A DNA stretch of 61,668 nt. Origin: Pseudomonadota bacterium. Lineage in GTDB: Bacteria > Pseudomonadota > Alphaproteobacteria > Sphingomonadales > Sphingomonadaceae. Location of the stretch: contig CAUJJI010000115.1 in the NCBI GenBank assembly GCA_963205265.1, forward strand, positions 1 to 61,668, written 5' to 3'. Below the pieces are notes generated by a model that did no database searches, was not told the DNA's origin, and worked only from the letters and a program-made list of their open reading frames with translations. Positions within the stretch are counted from its first letter, which is position 1; every line of letters starts with the position of its first letter. The position numbers were made by a program, and so were the translations under genes. Shown piece after piece: positions 18,146 through 26,159 of the stretch.

Positions 18146-18549
18146 GCCGGCACCACCTGGCCCGAGCTTTCGAGCTGCAGCGCATAGTTGCGCTCGCCGT
18201 TGAAATCGCCGGCATAGTCGAGCCGCTGGACAAGGAAGCTGCCGCGCAGCTTCTCGCCGTCCTCGAAGCTCAGCTCGTAGTCGGCGAGGGTGCCGGCCAG
18301 GGCATTGGCGCGGATCTGCGCTTCGGCGGCGCTGCCGAGGAAGATGCCGCTGGCGCTGACCGAGACTGCGCGCACGCCGGCGCCCGACAGCAGCTCGCGC
18401 CAGCCGCCGCTGCCCTTGTTGGTGACGACCACGGTCTCGCCGGCGACCGAGAGCTGGGTGGTCCTGAGGCCGGCGACGGTCTGGTAGGCGGCGGGGCTGC
18501 CGCCGTCGGAGATCTTGAGAAGGAAGGCACTGCCTTTCTGGGCGGTCAT
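18142..18549 (-). CDS. GTA major tail tube protein (TP901-1 family, g9-like)
   Basis: The 135-residue protein begins MTAQKGSAFLLKISDGG and contains TVAGLRTTQLSVAGETVVVTNK, the standard pattern of the TP901-1 major tail protein family. AGGAG precedes the start at 18549. It is the tube subunit expected to stack on the tape measure. Confidence 0.92.
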   Translation of the reverse strand: MTAQKGSAFLLKISDGGSPAAYQTVAGLRTTQLSVAGETVVVTNKGSGGWRELLSGAGVRAVSVSASGIFLGSAAEAQIRANALAGTLADYELSFEDGEKLRGSFLVQRLDYAGDFNGERNYALQLESSGQVVPA

Positions 18550-18577
18550 GGTGGGCTCCTGTGGGTTGGGGGAAAAG

Positions 18578-18967
18578 TCAGTCGGCGAGCAGGCGGAAGC
18601 GGTATTCGAGCAGCACCGCGCGCCGGCTTTCGCCGCGCTGCTCGGCGCGGGCGCGCAGGAACTGGACGGTCACCACGGTGAAGCCGTCCTGCGCCGCCGG
18701 CAGCGCGGCGATGCGTTGCTCGATCGCGGCGACGAGGCCGGCGGCGGCATCGGGGCGGTCGCCGCGGCAATGCAGCTCCAGCGCCAGGCGGACCTCGCGG
18801 CCCGGCCCGCTTTTCGAGCTCCAGTCGGCGCTGGCGGTGGCGGCGATCGCCAGCCACGGCAGGCTGGAGCGCGAGGGGGCTTCCTCGACGACGGCATTGA
18901 GCTGGTTGCCCAGCACGGGGTCGGCGGCGAGCCAGGCGACCAGCGCCGCGCGCAGGGGGATCTCCAT
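18578..18967 (-). CDS. GTA DUF3168 protein (g8-like, tail terminator/completion)
   Basis: The 129-residue protein (MEIPLRAALVAWLAADPVLG..., ending VVTVQFLRARAEQRGESRRAVLLEYRFRLLAD) is typical of DUF3168 tail-completion proteins. The ATG at 18967 lies four bases after the g7 stop. Longer upstream frames only read through g7 in another frame. Confidence 0.88.
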   Translation of the reverse strand: MEIPLRAALVAWLAADPVLGNQLNAVVEEAPSRSSLPWLAIAATASADWSSKSGPGREVRLALELHCRGDRPDAAAGLVAAIEQRIAALPAAQDGFTVVTVQFLRARAEQRGESRRAVLLEYRFRLLAD

Positions 18968-18971
18968 GGGC

Positions 18972-19148
18972 CTAGCCTTTCGTGAACAGCGGCCAGAGCA
19001 GCGCCGCGCGCCGCCAGCGCCGGGGATCGCCGCGGCGGGCCAGCGCCCGGCGCTCGGCATGGGCCTCGGCAAGCGCGCGGGCGCGCTCGGCAAGGCGGGC
19101 GACGAAGCCGGCATCGGCCGCCTCGGCGCGGATCATGCCCCGCGTCAT
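18972..19148 (-). CDS. Small GTA protein at the g7 (head-tail adaptor) position
   Basis: The 58-residue basic, Ala/Arg-rich helical protein (MTRGMIRAEAADAGFVARLA...) is coupled to g6 by an ATGA overlap and to g8 by a four-base gap. It is about half the usual size of a head-tail adaptor, and I see no clear sequence match. Position and coupling are the only evidence for role. Confidence 0.65.
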   Translation of the reverse strand: MTRGMIRAEAADAGFVARLAERARALAEAHAERRALARRGDPRRWRRAALLWPLFTKG

Positions 19149-19693
19149 GCCAGGCGCATCCGTCGCCACGGGCGCCAGAGCGATGCGACCGCCGCCGGCG
19201 GCACGGGCGCCGCGCCGCTGCTTTCGCGCTCGCGGTGCTGGTGCGCCGCCAGCCGCATGACGCCCTGGCGCAGCGAGTCGGGAAGCTCGGCCCAGCTGTC
19301 GGCGAGGCCGGCAGTGAAGCGCACCGCGAGCCGCGCGGCATCGCCGGGCGCAGTCACCAGCACCCGGCCGCCGCCCTCGGCGTCGAGTTCGACGGCGAAG
19401 GCATCGGCGGCAAGCGCGGTGGCGCTGCCGTCCGCGTCGACCGCGAGGACTTCGGTAATGGCTTGCACCGGCCGCGTCGCCAGCGCTTGCCAAGTGCTCG
19501 CCAGGGGCAGCATTTCCTCGCATTCGGCAGTCAGCGGCATGGTGCCGGTGAAGCCCTCGCAAAGCTCGAGCGCGCTGCGCAGCAGGTCGCCCAGCGGGGC
19601 GTCGTCCTGCGTGGTGGTGATGCCGAGCCACAGCTTGAGCTCGGCCAGCGCTTCCGGCGCCAGCAGCGCCGGGGTGACGATTCGCCGCTTCAT
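19145..19693 (-). CDS. GTA head-tail connector (g6-like, gp6/gp8 family)
   Basis: The 182-residue protein begins MKRRIVTPALLAPEALAELK and contains LKLWLGI...DDAPLGDLLRSALELCEGFTG, the helical pattern of HK97 gp6-type connectors. It should form the ring below the portal. A family A repeat separates it from the capsid gene. Confidence 0.87.
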   Translation of the reverse strand: MKRRIVTPALLAPEALAELKLWLGITTTQDDAPLGDLLRSALELCEGFTGTMPLTAECEEMLPLASTWQALATRPVQAITEVLAVDADGSATALAADAFAVELDAEGGGRVLVTAPGDAARLAVRFTAGLADSWAELPDSLRQGVMRLAAHQHRERESSGAAPVPPAAVASLWRPWRRMRLA

Positions 19694-19731
19694 GGCGGTC
19701 TCCTGTCGGGGGGGATCTGGAAGTGGACCAG

Positions 19732-19866
19732 GGATCCTCCCCTGGAAGGGGAGGTGGCATTCGCGTTAGCGAATGACGGAGGGGTGTCAGCGTCTGATCG
19801 AAGGGGGGACACCCCTCCACCACCGGCTGCGCCGGCGGTCCCCCTCCCCCTGCGGGGGAGGATCCT
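19732..19866. repeat. Composite palindrome family A, copy 1 (inside GTA operon)
   Basis: The ends GGATCCTCCCC and GGGGAGGATCC are inverted. The left hairpin (CTCCCCTGGAAGGGGAG) and right hairpin (CCCTCCCCCTGCGGGGGAGG) flank a middle with ATTCGCGTTAGCGAAT and GGGTGTC...GACACCC. The same plan occurs in five other places in the window. It occupies the capsid-connector gap. Confidence 0.85.
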
Positions 19867-19879
19867 GGTGGTCCCGATG

Positions 19880-21016
19880 CTAGGCCGAAACCTTCAGCAG
19901 CTTGATCGCATCGCTGTCGAGCACCTGCCCACCGATGCGCTTGGTCGCGTAGAAGTGGACGAAGGGCTTGTTGGTGAAGGGATCGCGCAGGATCGCCGTG
20001 GCGTTGCGTTCGGCGATCAGGTAGCCGGCGCGGAAGTTGCCGAAGGCGATGGGGAAGGCGTCGGCGGCGATGTCGGGCATGTCGGCCGCCTCGACCACCG
20101 GATAGCCGAGCAGCCGGTCGGGCTGGCCCTCGACCAGGCCGGGCTGCCAGAGGAACGCGCCGTCCGAGGTCTTGAGCTTGCGCAGCTCGGCCAGGGTCAC
20201 CGCGTTCATCACCCAGCTCGCGCCCTGGCGATGACCGGCCTGCAGCGCATGGACAAGGTCGATCAGCACCAGCTCGATGGTGTCGCCCAGCGTCGCCGCA
20301 TCGCCGCTGGCGACATATTGCAGCGTGCCGAAGGCCCGCGCCGCGTCGCCCAGGGCGCTGGTCGGCGCGGCGAGAAAGCCCTTGGGCCGGTTGGTGCCGT
20401 TGCCGCTGACGAAGGCCGCGCCTTCGGCCCGGGCGAATTCCATGGCGATCTCGTCGGCCAGCCAGCTCTCGAGGTCGAAGACGGCATCGTCGAGCATCGC
20501 CTGGCTCGCCGCCGGGTTGGCGTAGAGCTCGCCCGAGGGCGGGACGATCTCGGCGAAAGCCGGCGTCGCGGTTTCCGGCCGCGCCGCGGTCTCGCTGACC
20601 CAGCCCGAGGCGGTGCCGCCGGTGGTGATCAGCTTGCGGTAGCCGGCCGTGCCGGTCTGCACCACCTGGGCGATCGCGCGGATCGGGCTGATGGCCTTGA
20701 GCCTTGCCGCGATCAGCGCGTCGATCTCGCGCGGGACGGCATAGCCGCCGTCGCCCGGCACCGTGCCGGTCAGCGACTTCAGCTCGTCGACCTGGCCGCG
20801 GCGCAGATAGCCGTCGACGAAGCTCTTGACCTCGGGGCTCGCCGGCGTGGCGCCGTCGAGCGCGGGGCGGGCGGCGGCGCGGCTGACGCGGTCGAGCCGC
20901 GACTTCACTTCATCGACTTCGGAACGGATCGCGCCGATCGCCTTGTCGGCCGCGTCCTGGCGGGTGACGATGTCGAACGAGGCGTCGAGCGCCTCGGCAG
21001 GGGCATTCACTTCCAT
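19880..21016 (-). CDS. GTA major capsid protein (HK97 family, g5-like)
   Basis: The 378-residue protein has an N-terminal helical delta region (about 1-90) expected to be removed by the protease. The HK97-fold core includes GDGGYAVPREIDALI, SPIRAIAQVVQTGTAGYRKL, GWVSETAARPET and YANPAASQAMLDDAVFDLE, all very close to alphaproteobacterial GTA capsids. GAAAGG lies before the ATG. It follows the protease gene by six bases. Confidence 0.95.
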   Translation of the reverse strand: MEVNAPAEALDASFDIVTRQDAADKAIGAIRSEVDEVKSRLDRVSRAAARPALDGATPASPEVKSFVDGYLRRGQVDELKSLTGTVPGDGGYAVPREIDALIAARLKAISPIRAIAQVVQTGTAGYRKLITTGGTASGWVSETAARPETATPAFAEIVPPSGELYANPAASQAMLDDAVFDLESWLADEIAMEFARAEGAAFVSGNGTNRPKGFLAAPTSALGDAARAFGTLQYVASGDAATLGDTIELVLIDLVHALQAGHRQGASWVMNAVTLAELRKLKTSDGAFLWQPGLVEGQPDRLLGYPVVEAADMPDIAADAFPIAFGNFRAGYLIAERNATAILRDPFTNKPFVHFYATKRIGGQVLDSDAIKLLKVSA

Positions 21017-21022
21017 GGGTAG

Positions 21023-21466
21023 TTACCTTTCGGGTTGGGGAGAGGGGACATTCGGATTCTCGCCGTTGCCGGGGAGGACGAGGTGCACGCGCGCGCCGTG
21101 CTGCATCGGGTGAGTGACGAGGCTGACTTCGAACAGGTCGATGTCGGTCAGTTCGCGGCCGCTGCCGTCGCGGCGAAAGCCGCGCGCGCGGTAGCCAAAG
21201 CTCAGCCCGGTGGCGGTCCCGCAGCGGAGCGCGGCGGCCGCGCCCCCGGCGGGATTGTCGATCCGGGCGACGACCCGCAGGCCGCGGGCGTCCTCGCCGA
21301 TCGTCTCGACCCAGCCGATGCGCCGCTCGGGCTGGTGCTGCCAATAGAGCGGGATCGGCCGGCTGCGCCCGGCGAGAGTGCGCGCGAAGGCGCCGGGCCG
21401 GATGGTGTCGCGCCCGGCGTCGCGCCGGTCGAACAGCGCCGCATAGCCGGCGAAGCGCAGGCTCAC
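21023..21466 (-). CDS. GTA prohead maturation protease (HK97 family, g4-like)
   Basis: The 147-residue serine protease has the pattern RFAGYAALFDRRDAGRDTI, LYWQHQPERRIGW (likely catalytic His) and TGLSFGY (likely catalytic Ser). I place the start at GTG 21466 (VSLRFAGY), overlapping the upstream small gene by four bases, because homology begins there. Confidence 0.9.
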   Translation of the reverse strand: MSLRFAGYAALFDRRDAGRDTIRPGAFARTLAGRSRPIPLYWQHQPERRIGWVETIGEDARGLRVVARIDNPAGGAAAALRCGTATGLSFGYRARGFRRDGSGRELTDIDLFEVSLVTHPMQHGARVHLVLPGNGENPNVPSPQPER

Positions 21467-21591
21467 CGGGCAAGGCCCGGCAGGCCGAGCCGCCAGGCGA
21501 CGGCCATCACCAGCAGCGCCAGCGCCGCGCGGACCAGCCAGTCGACGGCTGCGCGCGTGGCGAGGCGGGCAACGAATTGCTTGCAGTTCAT
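21463..21591 (-). CDS. Small membrane protein between GTA portal and protease (g3.5 position)
   Basis: The 42-residue protein (MNCKQFVARLATRAAVDWLV...) has one predicted membrane segment (WLVRAALALLVMAVAWRLGL). AGGAGA precedes the ATG. It overlaps the portal stop (ATGA) and the protease start (GTGA). RcGTA also has a small gene here. Function is unknown; it is easily missed because of its size. Confidence 0.75.
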   Translation of the reverse strand: MNCKQFVARLATRAAVDWLVRAALALLVMAVAWRLGLPGLAR

Positions 21592-22739
21592 GATTTGTTC
21601 TCCTGATCGGCGAGCCCCAGCAGGGCTCTCTTCTCGGCGTCGCCGAGGAAGCTCGCGCCGCTGACCTGGGCCCACAGCCGCTCGCGGTCCTCGGCCAGCG
21701 CCGGGACGCGGTCGAGGTCGACTGCCAGGCGGGCATCGGGGAACCAGGCGGACAGGCCTTCGGCCAGGGCCGACAGCAGCTTGTCGGCCAGCGGCAGCAG
21801 CGTCAGCCGCCACAGCGCGCGATTGGCCTCGCGGTAGTTGGCATAGGTCGCGTCGCCCGGCAGGCCGAGCAGCATCGGCGGCACCCCGAAAGCCAGGGCG
21901 ATGTCGCGGGCGGCGGCTTCCTTGAGCGTGGCGAAGTCCATGTCGGCCGGGCTCAGGCTCAGCGACTGCCAGCGCAGCCCGCCTTCGAGCAGCATCGGCC
22001 GGCCGGCATTGGCCTGGCCGGAAAAGGCGCGGGCCAGCTCGGCCTTGAGCCGTTCGAACTGGTCGGGAGTCAGCCCGCCGCCGTCGCCGGCGTCGTGGAC
22101 CAGCGCTCCCGAAGGCCGCGCCGCGTTCTCCAGCAGCATGCGGTTCCAGTGGGCCGCGGCGTTGTGGATTGCCACGGCCTGGTCGGCCGCGGCAAGGCAG
22201 CCGGCGCCGTAATGGTCGTCCATCGGGTGGAAATGGCGGATATGGATGAGATTGACCGAGGCGTCCTCGTCGAGCAGCGGGATCGTCATGCTGCGCTCGC
22301 CGAGGCGATAGGCGAAGCCGCTCGGCCAGCCGTCGGCGCCGGTCACCACCTGCATCCGCTCGGGCCTGAGCGCGAACAGCTCGACCGGGTGGCCGCGGGC
22401 GTCCTTGACCACCTGGACGAAGGCGTTGCCGTGGAGCAGCAATTGCGCCGCCAGCGTCTCGACCAGCGACTGGCCGGCAGTGGTCGCGCCGACCAGTGCC
22501 AGCAGCGCCGGATCAGTCGGCAGCAGCGGCGCCCCGGCGATGCCTTCGGCCACCAGCCGCACTGCGCGCTGCGCCACCGGGTTCTCGACATAGGCGCGCC
22601 GGACCGCGCCGCCGTATTCGAACGGCGCCCGCCCGCCGCCGCCGTCGGCGAACAGCCAGGGCGAAGTGAAAGTCCGCGCCAGCGGCAGGCGCGGGCTGGC
22701 GCCCTTGAAGGCGGCGGCAAGGGACTTGAGCAGCGACAT
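21588..22739 (-). CDS. GTA portal protein (HK97 family, g3-like)
   Basis: The 383-residue portal protein has family patterns YVENPVAQRAVRLVAEGIA, LLLHGNAFVQVVKDARG, ALRPERMQVV, HIRHFHPMDDHYGAG and FGVPPMLLGLPGDATYANYREANRALW. AGAAAGG lies before the ATG at 22739. A family A repeat separates it from the terminase gene. Confidence 0.95.
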   Translation of the reverse strand: MSLLKSLAAAFKGASPRLPLARTFTSPWLFADGGGGRAPFEYGGAVRRAYVENPVAQRAVRLVAEGIAGAPLLPTDPALLALVGATTAGQSLVETLAAQLLLHGNAFVQVVKDARGHPVELFALRPERMQVVTGADGWPSGFAYRLGERSMTIPLLDEDASVNLIHIRHFHPMDDHYGAGCLAAADQAVAIHNAAAHWNRMLLENAARPSGALVHDAGDGGGLTPDQFERLKAELARAFSGQANAGRPMLLEGGLRWQSLSLSPADMDFATLKEAAARDIALAFGVPPMLLGLPGDATYANYREANRALWRLTLLPLADKLLSALAEGLSAWFPDARLAVDLDRVPALAEDRERLWAQVSGASFLGDAEKRALLGLADQENKS

Positions 22740-22758
22740 GGGAAAACCTTTCTGTTGA

Positions 22759-22884
22759 GTTCCTCCCCGCCACGGGGAGGGGGACCATCCGCGCAGCGGA
22801 TGGTGGAGGGGCAGGCGGGGGTTGCGCCGAGTTCGAGCGATTCGATCACGCAGCGTGCCCCTCCACCCCGTGCCGGGAAGGAAC
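22759..22884. repeat. Composite palindrome family A, copy 2 (inside GTA operon)
   Basis: It begins TTCCTCCCCGCCACGGGGAG and ends CCCCGTGCCGGGAAGGAA, with inner GGTGGAGGGGCA / TGCCCCTCCACC arms. It lies between the terminase stop and the portal start. Confidence 0.8.
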
Positions 22885-22888
22885 GGGA

Positions 22889-24211
22889 TCAAGCCATCAC
22901 CACGCGGGGTTCGGTGCGGCGCTTCAGCATCAGTTCGGTCAGTGCCCAGACCAAAGCGTCGGCCCGGTCGGGCGAGCGGCCGGGGCCTTCGTAGCCGCCC
23001 CCGGCCGTCAACCCGCAGAGCTCGTCCTCGAGCGCGGGAAACGGGCCGCAGTGGCGGACGCGGCCGGCTTCGTAGAGCGCGGCGACCGGCTCGGCGCGGG
23101 CAGACTTGCCGCGGCCGGCGTGGACCAGCATGAGCGGCAGCGCGACGTCGGCGGCGCGCAGCAAGCTGGCCACCATGGCCCCGCCCTGGTTGGCCTCGGC
23201 GACGACGCGGTCGGCCTGCCAGACGCGTGCCGCCCGCGCCACGGCGCGGGCCCAGCGCTCGGGGCTGGGGCGCGGTACCGAGGCATCGGCAAGCAGGCGG
23301 GCAACGCCGTCCTCGCCCAGCGCGCAGACGACGATGCCGCAGGCGTCGCCGCGGGCCGAGGCCGGCGGGTCGACGCCGATCACTGTCCGCACCGGCGGCG
23401 AGGCGGCGGCCGTCTCGCGGCATTCCTCGATCAGGCCGCGCGTCCACAGCGCGCCGGGCAGGTCGGCGATCAGTTCGCCGTCGAGCTCCTGGCGCGCCAG
23501 CAGGCTGCGCCCATAGGCGCGGCGCATGTCGCGCAGGAAGCGGGCGGGCAGGTTGTCGGCATTGTGCGCGGTCGGCCCGTGGCTGACGGCGATCGCCTCG
23601 TCCTTGAGCAGCCGGCGCAGCAGCGGCACCGCGCGCGGCGTGGTGGTCGCCACCAGGCGGGGCTGCTCGCCCAGCCGCAGGCCCAGCTGCAGGTTGTCCC
23701 AGGCGCGCTCGGCACGGCCATTGGCGTTTTCCCACTTGGCGATCTCGTCGCACCAGGCGTGGCTGTGCTGGGGGCCGCGCAGGCTTTCCGGCTCCTGCGC
23801 CGAATAGAGCGTGGCCTGGGCCCCGTTGGGCCAGGTCAGCCGGCGCAGCGAGGGTTCGAAGCTCGGTTCGCGGCCGGGCGGGCAAATCGCCAGCAGGCCG
23901 CTTTCGCCTTCGACCATCACCGCGCGCGCTTCCCCCAGCGAGGCCGTGACCAGCGCGATGCGGGCGGCGGGATCGGCATCGGCGAGAGCGCGGACCCATT
24001 CGGCCCCGGCGCGAGTCTTGCCGAAGCCGCGCCCGGCCATGATCAGCCAGGTGCGCCAGTCGCCCGCGGGGGGCAGCTGTTCGGGCCGCGCCCAGAGCCG
24101 CCAGTGCCAGCGCAGCTCGCGGCGCTCCTCCTCGCTCAGCGCGCGCAGCCGCTCGCGGCATTCGGCGGGGTCGAGCCGGAGCAGGCGCTCGAGACGCCTA
24201 TTCGCCTTCAT
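22889..24211 (-). CDS. GTA large terminase (g2-like)
   Basis: The 440-residue packaging motor has Walker A AGRGFGKT (about residue 60), a Walker B-like AWCDEIAKW, and RNase-H-like nuclease residues in GVDPPASARGDACG and SPDRADALVWAL. The start at 24211 (MKANRRLERL) overlaps the small terminase gene by 14 bases. Homology supports it over a longer frame. Confidence 0.95.
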   Translation of the reverse strand: MKANRRLERLLRLDPAECRERLRALSEEERRELRWHWRLWARPEQLPPAGDWRTWLIMAGRGFGKTRAGAEWVRALADADPAARIALVTASLGEARAVMVEGESGLLAICPPGREPSFEPSLRRLTWPNGAQATLYSAQEPESLRGPQHSHAWCDEIAKWENANGRAERAWDNLQLGLRLGEQPRLVATTTPRAVPLLRRLLKDEAIAVSHGPTAHNADNLPARFLRDMRRAYGRSLLARQELDGELIADLPGALWTRGLIEECRETAAASPPVRTVIGVDPPASARGDACGIVVCALGEDGVARLLADASVPRPSPERWARAVARAARVWQADRVVAEANQGGAMVASLLRAADVALPLMLVHAGRGKSARAEPVAALYEAGRVRHCGPFPALEDELCGLTAGGGYEGPGRSPDRADALVWALTELMLKRRTEPRVVMA

Positions 24212-24683
24212 CGCCCGCGTCCTTCGCGGCCAGGCGGCGCCGGCGCATCCGGTCGAGCTTGGCATCGATCGCGGCGAGAATCGCCTCGGTATCCTCGTGG
24301 TCGCGCACCGCGCGCTGCCGCGCCGCGCTTTCGCGGTGGGCGCAGAGCAGGCGGAAGGCGATCGCGTTGTCGTAGCCGCGCACGCCGCGCTTGGCGCCGG
24401 CCGCGGGCTTCAGCTCGCCGCCGCGCATGCGCTGCAGCAGCTCCATCTCGAGATGGTCGTAGCCCTCGCACAGCGCCTGTTGCCAGGCGCGGTTGAACGG
24501 GGCGTTGGCGCGCCGCTCGTCATAGGCGGTGCCGGTGCAGATCCCGGCCGCCTTGGCCGCGGCGGTGACGTTGGAGGTGCGTGCGAGCTCTGCCAGGAAG
24601 GGCTTGGCCCAGGGCTTGAGAGTCGTGCGCTTGCGCGCCGGCGCGCGGCGCCGGCCGGTGCTGTCGGTCATGCTGGTTTCCAT
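24198..24683 (-). CDS. GTA small-terminase-like protein (g1 position)
   Basis: The 161-residue basic protein has a predicted DNA-binding N-terminal part (KPWAKPFLAELARTSNVTAAAKAAGI, a helix-turn-helix-like pattern) and a helical C-terminus. It is the first gene of the cluster. Two ATG codons (24683 and 24671) are possible and neither has a clear ribosome site. Small terminases diverge strongly, so the call rests on position and the HTH-like segment. Confidence 0.75.
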   Translation of the reverse strand: METSMTDSTGRRRAPARKRTTLKPWAKPFLAELARTSNVTAAAKAAGICTGTAYDERRANAPFNRAWQQALCEGYDHLEMELLQRMRGGELKPAAGAKRGVRGYDNAIAFRLLCAHRESAARQRAVRDHEDTEAILAAIDAKLDRMRRRRLAAKDAGDEGE

Positions 24684-24740
24684 GTGGAGGATGTGGGGGG
24701 AAGCGAGGAGCCGAAGCGAATCGGTCTTTCGCGATGTTCC

Positions 24741-24757
24741 TGTTATGTGCCATATCA
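24741..24757. promoter_or_regulatory. Operator-like imperfect palindrome near the GTA start
   Basis: TGTTATGTGCCATATCA has 5-base ends (TGTTA/TATCA) that are inverted with one mismatch and resemble the site at 24839. On the minus strand it overlaps the region where a -10 would fall after a perfect TTGACA at 24772-24767 facing the GTA genes; no good -10 is visible. Confidence 0.35.
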
Positions 24758-24777
24758 GCGTGACGATGTCAAGCGAA

Positions 24778-24794
24778 ATAACCGATACGGTTAT
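24778..24794. promoter_or_regulatory. Perfect 17-bp palindrome between GTA and P450 genes
   Basis: ATAACCGATACGGTTAT has 7-bp perfect inverted arms around ATA. It is a typical TetR/MarR-type operator shape in an otherwise GC-rich setting, between divergent transcription units. Confidence 0.55.
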
Positions 24795-24812
24795 GCGCCG
24801 CGCGCCAAGCGC

Positions 24813-24842
24813 TTGACTCGGCGGCTTGGCCGAATTTATGAT
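24813..24842 (+). promoter_or_regulatory. Sigma-70 promoter of the P450 gene
   Basis: TTGACT (24813-24818), an 18-base spacer and TATGAT (24837-24842). Transcription would start near 24849, about 30 bases before the ATG. Confidence 0.6.
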
Positions 24843-24855
24843 ATACGCTGTATCA
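24839..24855. promoter_or_regulatory. Operator-like palindrome over the P450 transcription start
   Basis: TGATATACGCTGTATCA has inverted ends TGATA/TATCA and an inner perfect ATAC-GCT-GTAT. It covers the 3' side of the -10 and the expected start point, where a repressor would block transcription. The regulator gene is not adjacent. Confidence 0.55.
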
Positions 24856-24879
24856 GAAACAAAGGCGGGAGAATCGGCA

Positions 24880-26151
24880 ATGCAGGACCTGGAAGAGCGC
24901 GACTATTTCACCGATCGTTCGGTGCTGCTCGACCCCTACGACTATTTCGAGGAAATCCGCGCCCAGGGACCGGTCTGCCGCTTGCGCAACCGCGATCTCG
25001 TCTTCGTCACCGGCTTTGCCGAATCGGTCGAGGTGCTGCTGAACCGCGAGGATTTCTCCTCGTCGATCGCCACGTCGGGCCCGGTCGCGCCGCTGCCCTT
25101 CGTGCCCGAGGGCGACGACATCTCCGCGCAGATCGAGGCCCACAGCTCGTCGATCCGCTCGAACGACCTGCTGGTGAACTACGACGGCGATTTCCACACC
25201 GCCGCCCGCTCGCTGCTCAATCCGCTGCTGGTCCCCTCGCGGCTCAAGGCCAACGAGGAATTCATGTGGACTTTCGCCGACGAGATGGTCCGCGACATGG
25301 TTGCCAGGGGCAGCTGCGAGATCGTCAACGAAGTGGCGACGCCCTACGTCACGCTGGTCATCGCCGACCTGCTCGGCGTGCCGGCCGAGGATCGCCAGCA
25401 GTTCCGCGACGTCATCGACTCCGGCCCGCCGCCGGGCAACATGGAAGCCGCCGAGAAGAGCGAGGCCAGCAGCGCGCTGGCCTTCATGGTCGGCTACTTC
25501 CTGCGCTACCTCGCCGAGCGCCGCGCGAATCCGCGCGACGACGTGATGACCGAGCTGGCGCTGGCCAAGTTCCCCGACGGCTCGACCCCCGACATCATCG
25601 AGCCGGCCAAGGCGGCGATGTTCCTGTTCGCCGCCGGCCAGGACACCAGCGCCAAGCTGCTCGGCAATGCGACGCGCTACCTTGCCGAGAATCCCGGGAT
25701 GCAGGACCGCCTGCGCGCCGACCGCTCGCTGATCCCGGCCTTCATCGAAGAGATGCTGCGGCTCGAGGGATCGACCAAGGCGACCTTCCGCCTCGCCGTG
25801 CGCAACACCCGCATCGGCGACATGGAAATCGCCGCCGGCCAGCGCGTCTTCGTCGGCCTCGCCGCCGCCAACCGCGACCCGCGCCGCTGGGAAGCGCCGC
25901 AGGAATTCCGGCTCGACCGGCCGAGGATCAAGGAACACCTCGCCTTCGGCCGCGGCGCCCACGTCTGCGCCGGCTCGCCGCTGGCCCGCGCCGAAGTCCG
26001 CGTCCTGCTCGACCGCTTCCTCGAGCACACCTCGGCGATCACCCTGTCGGAAGCGCACCACGGGCCCAGTGGCGACCGCAAGCTCGACTACGAGGCGAGC
26101 TACATCATCCGCGGGCTCGAGCGGCTGCACGTCGAGCTGACGCCGCGGTAG
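24880..26151 (+). CDS. Cytochrome P450
   Basis: This 423-residue soluble bacterial P450 has the heme-binding FGRGAHVCAG (Cys363), the I-helix oxygen-activation motif AAGQDTS and the ExxR pair in EEMLRLEG. The start MQDLEERDYF is preceded by GGGAGA; an upstream ATG at 24826 would fall inside the promoter. No ferredoxin or reductase gene is next to it, so electron partners must be elsewhere. The substrate is unknown. Its promoter carries operator-like palindromes, suggesting ligand-controlled expression. Confidence 0.95.
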   Translation: MQDLEERDYFTDRSVLLDPYDYFEEIRAQGPVCRLRNRDLVFVTGFAESVEVLLNREDFSSSIATSGPVAPLPFVPEGDDISAQIEAHSSSIRSNDLLVNYDGDFHTAARSLLNPLLVPSRLKANEEFMWTFADEMVRDMVARGSCEIVNEVATPYVTLVIADLLGVPAEDRQQFRDVIDSGPPPGNMEAAEKSEASSALAFMVGYFLRYLAERRANPRDDVMTELALAKFPDGSTPDIIEPAKAAMFLFAAGQDTSAKLLGNATRYLAENPGMQDRLRADRSLIPAFIEEMLRLEGSTKATFRLAVRNTRIGDMEIAAGQRVFVGLAAANRDPRRWEAPQEFRLDRPRIKEHLAFGRGAHVCAGSPLARAEVRVLLDRFLEHTSAITLSEAHHGPSGDRKLDYEASYIIRGLERLHVELTPR

Positions 26152-26159
26152 GCCGGAAG

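Noticed and set aside
10591..24683. Ordinary prophage
   Set aside because: No integrase, repressor, replication or lysis module and no flanking direct repeats or tRNA were found; gene content and order match Rhodobacter-type GTA.
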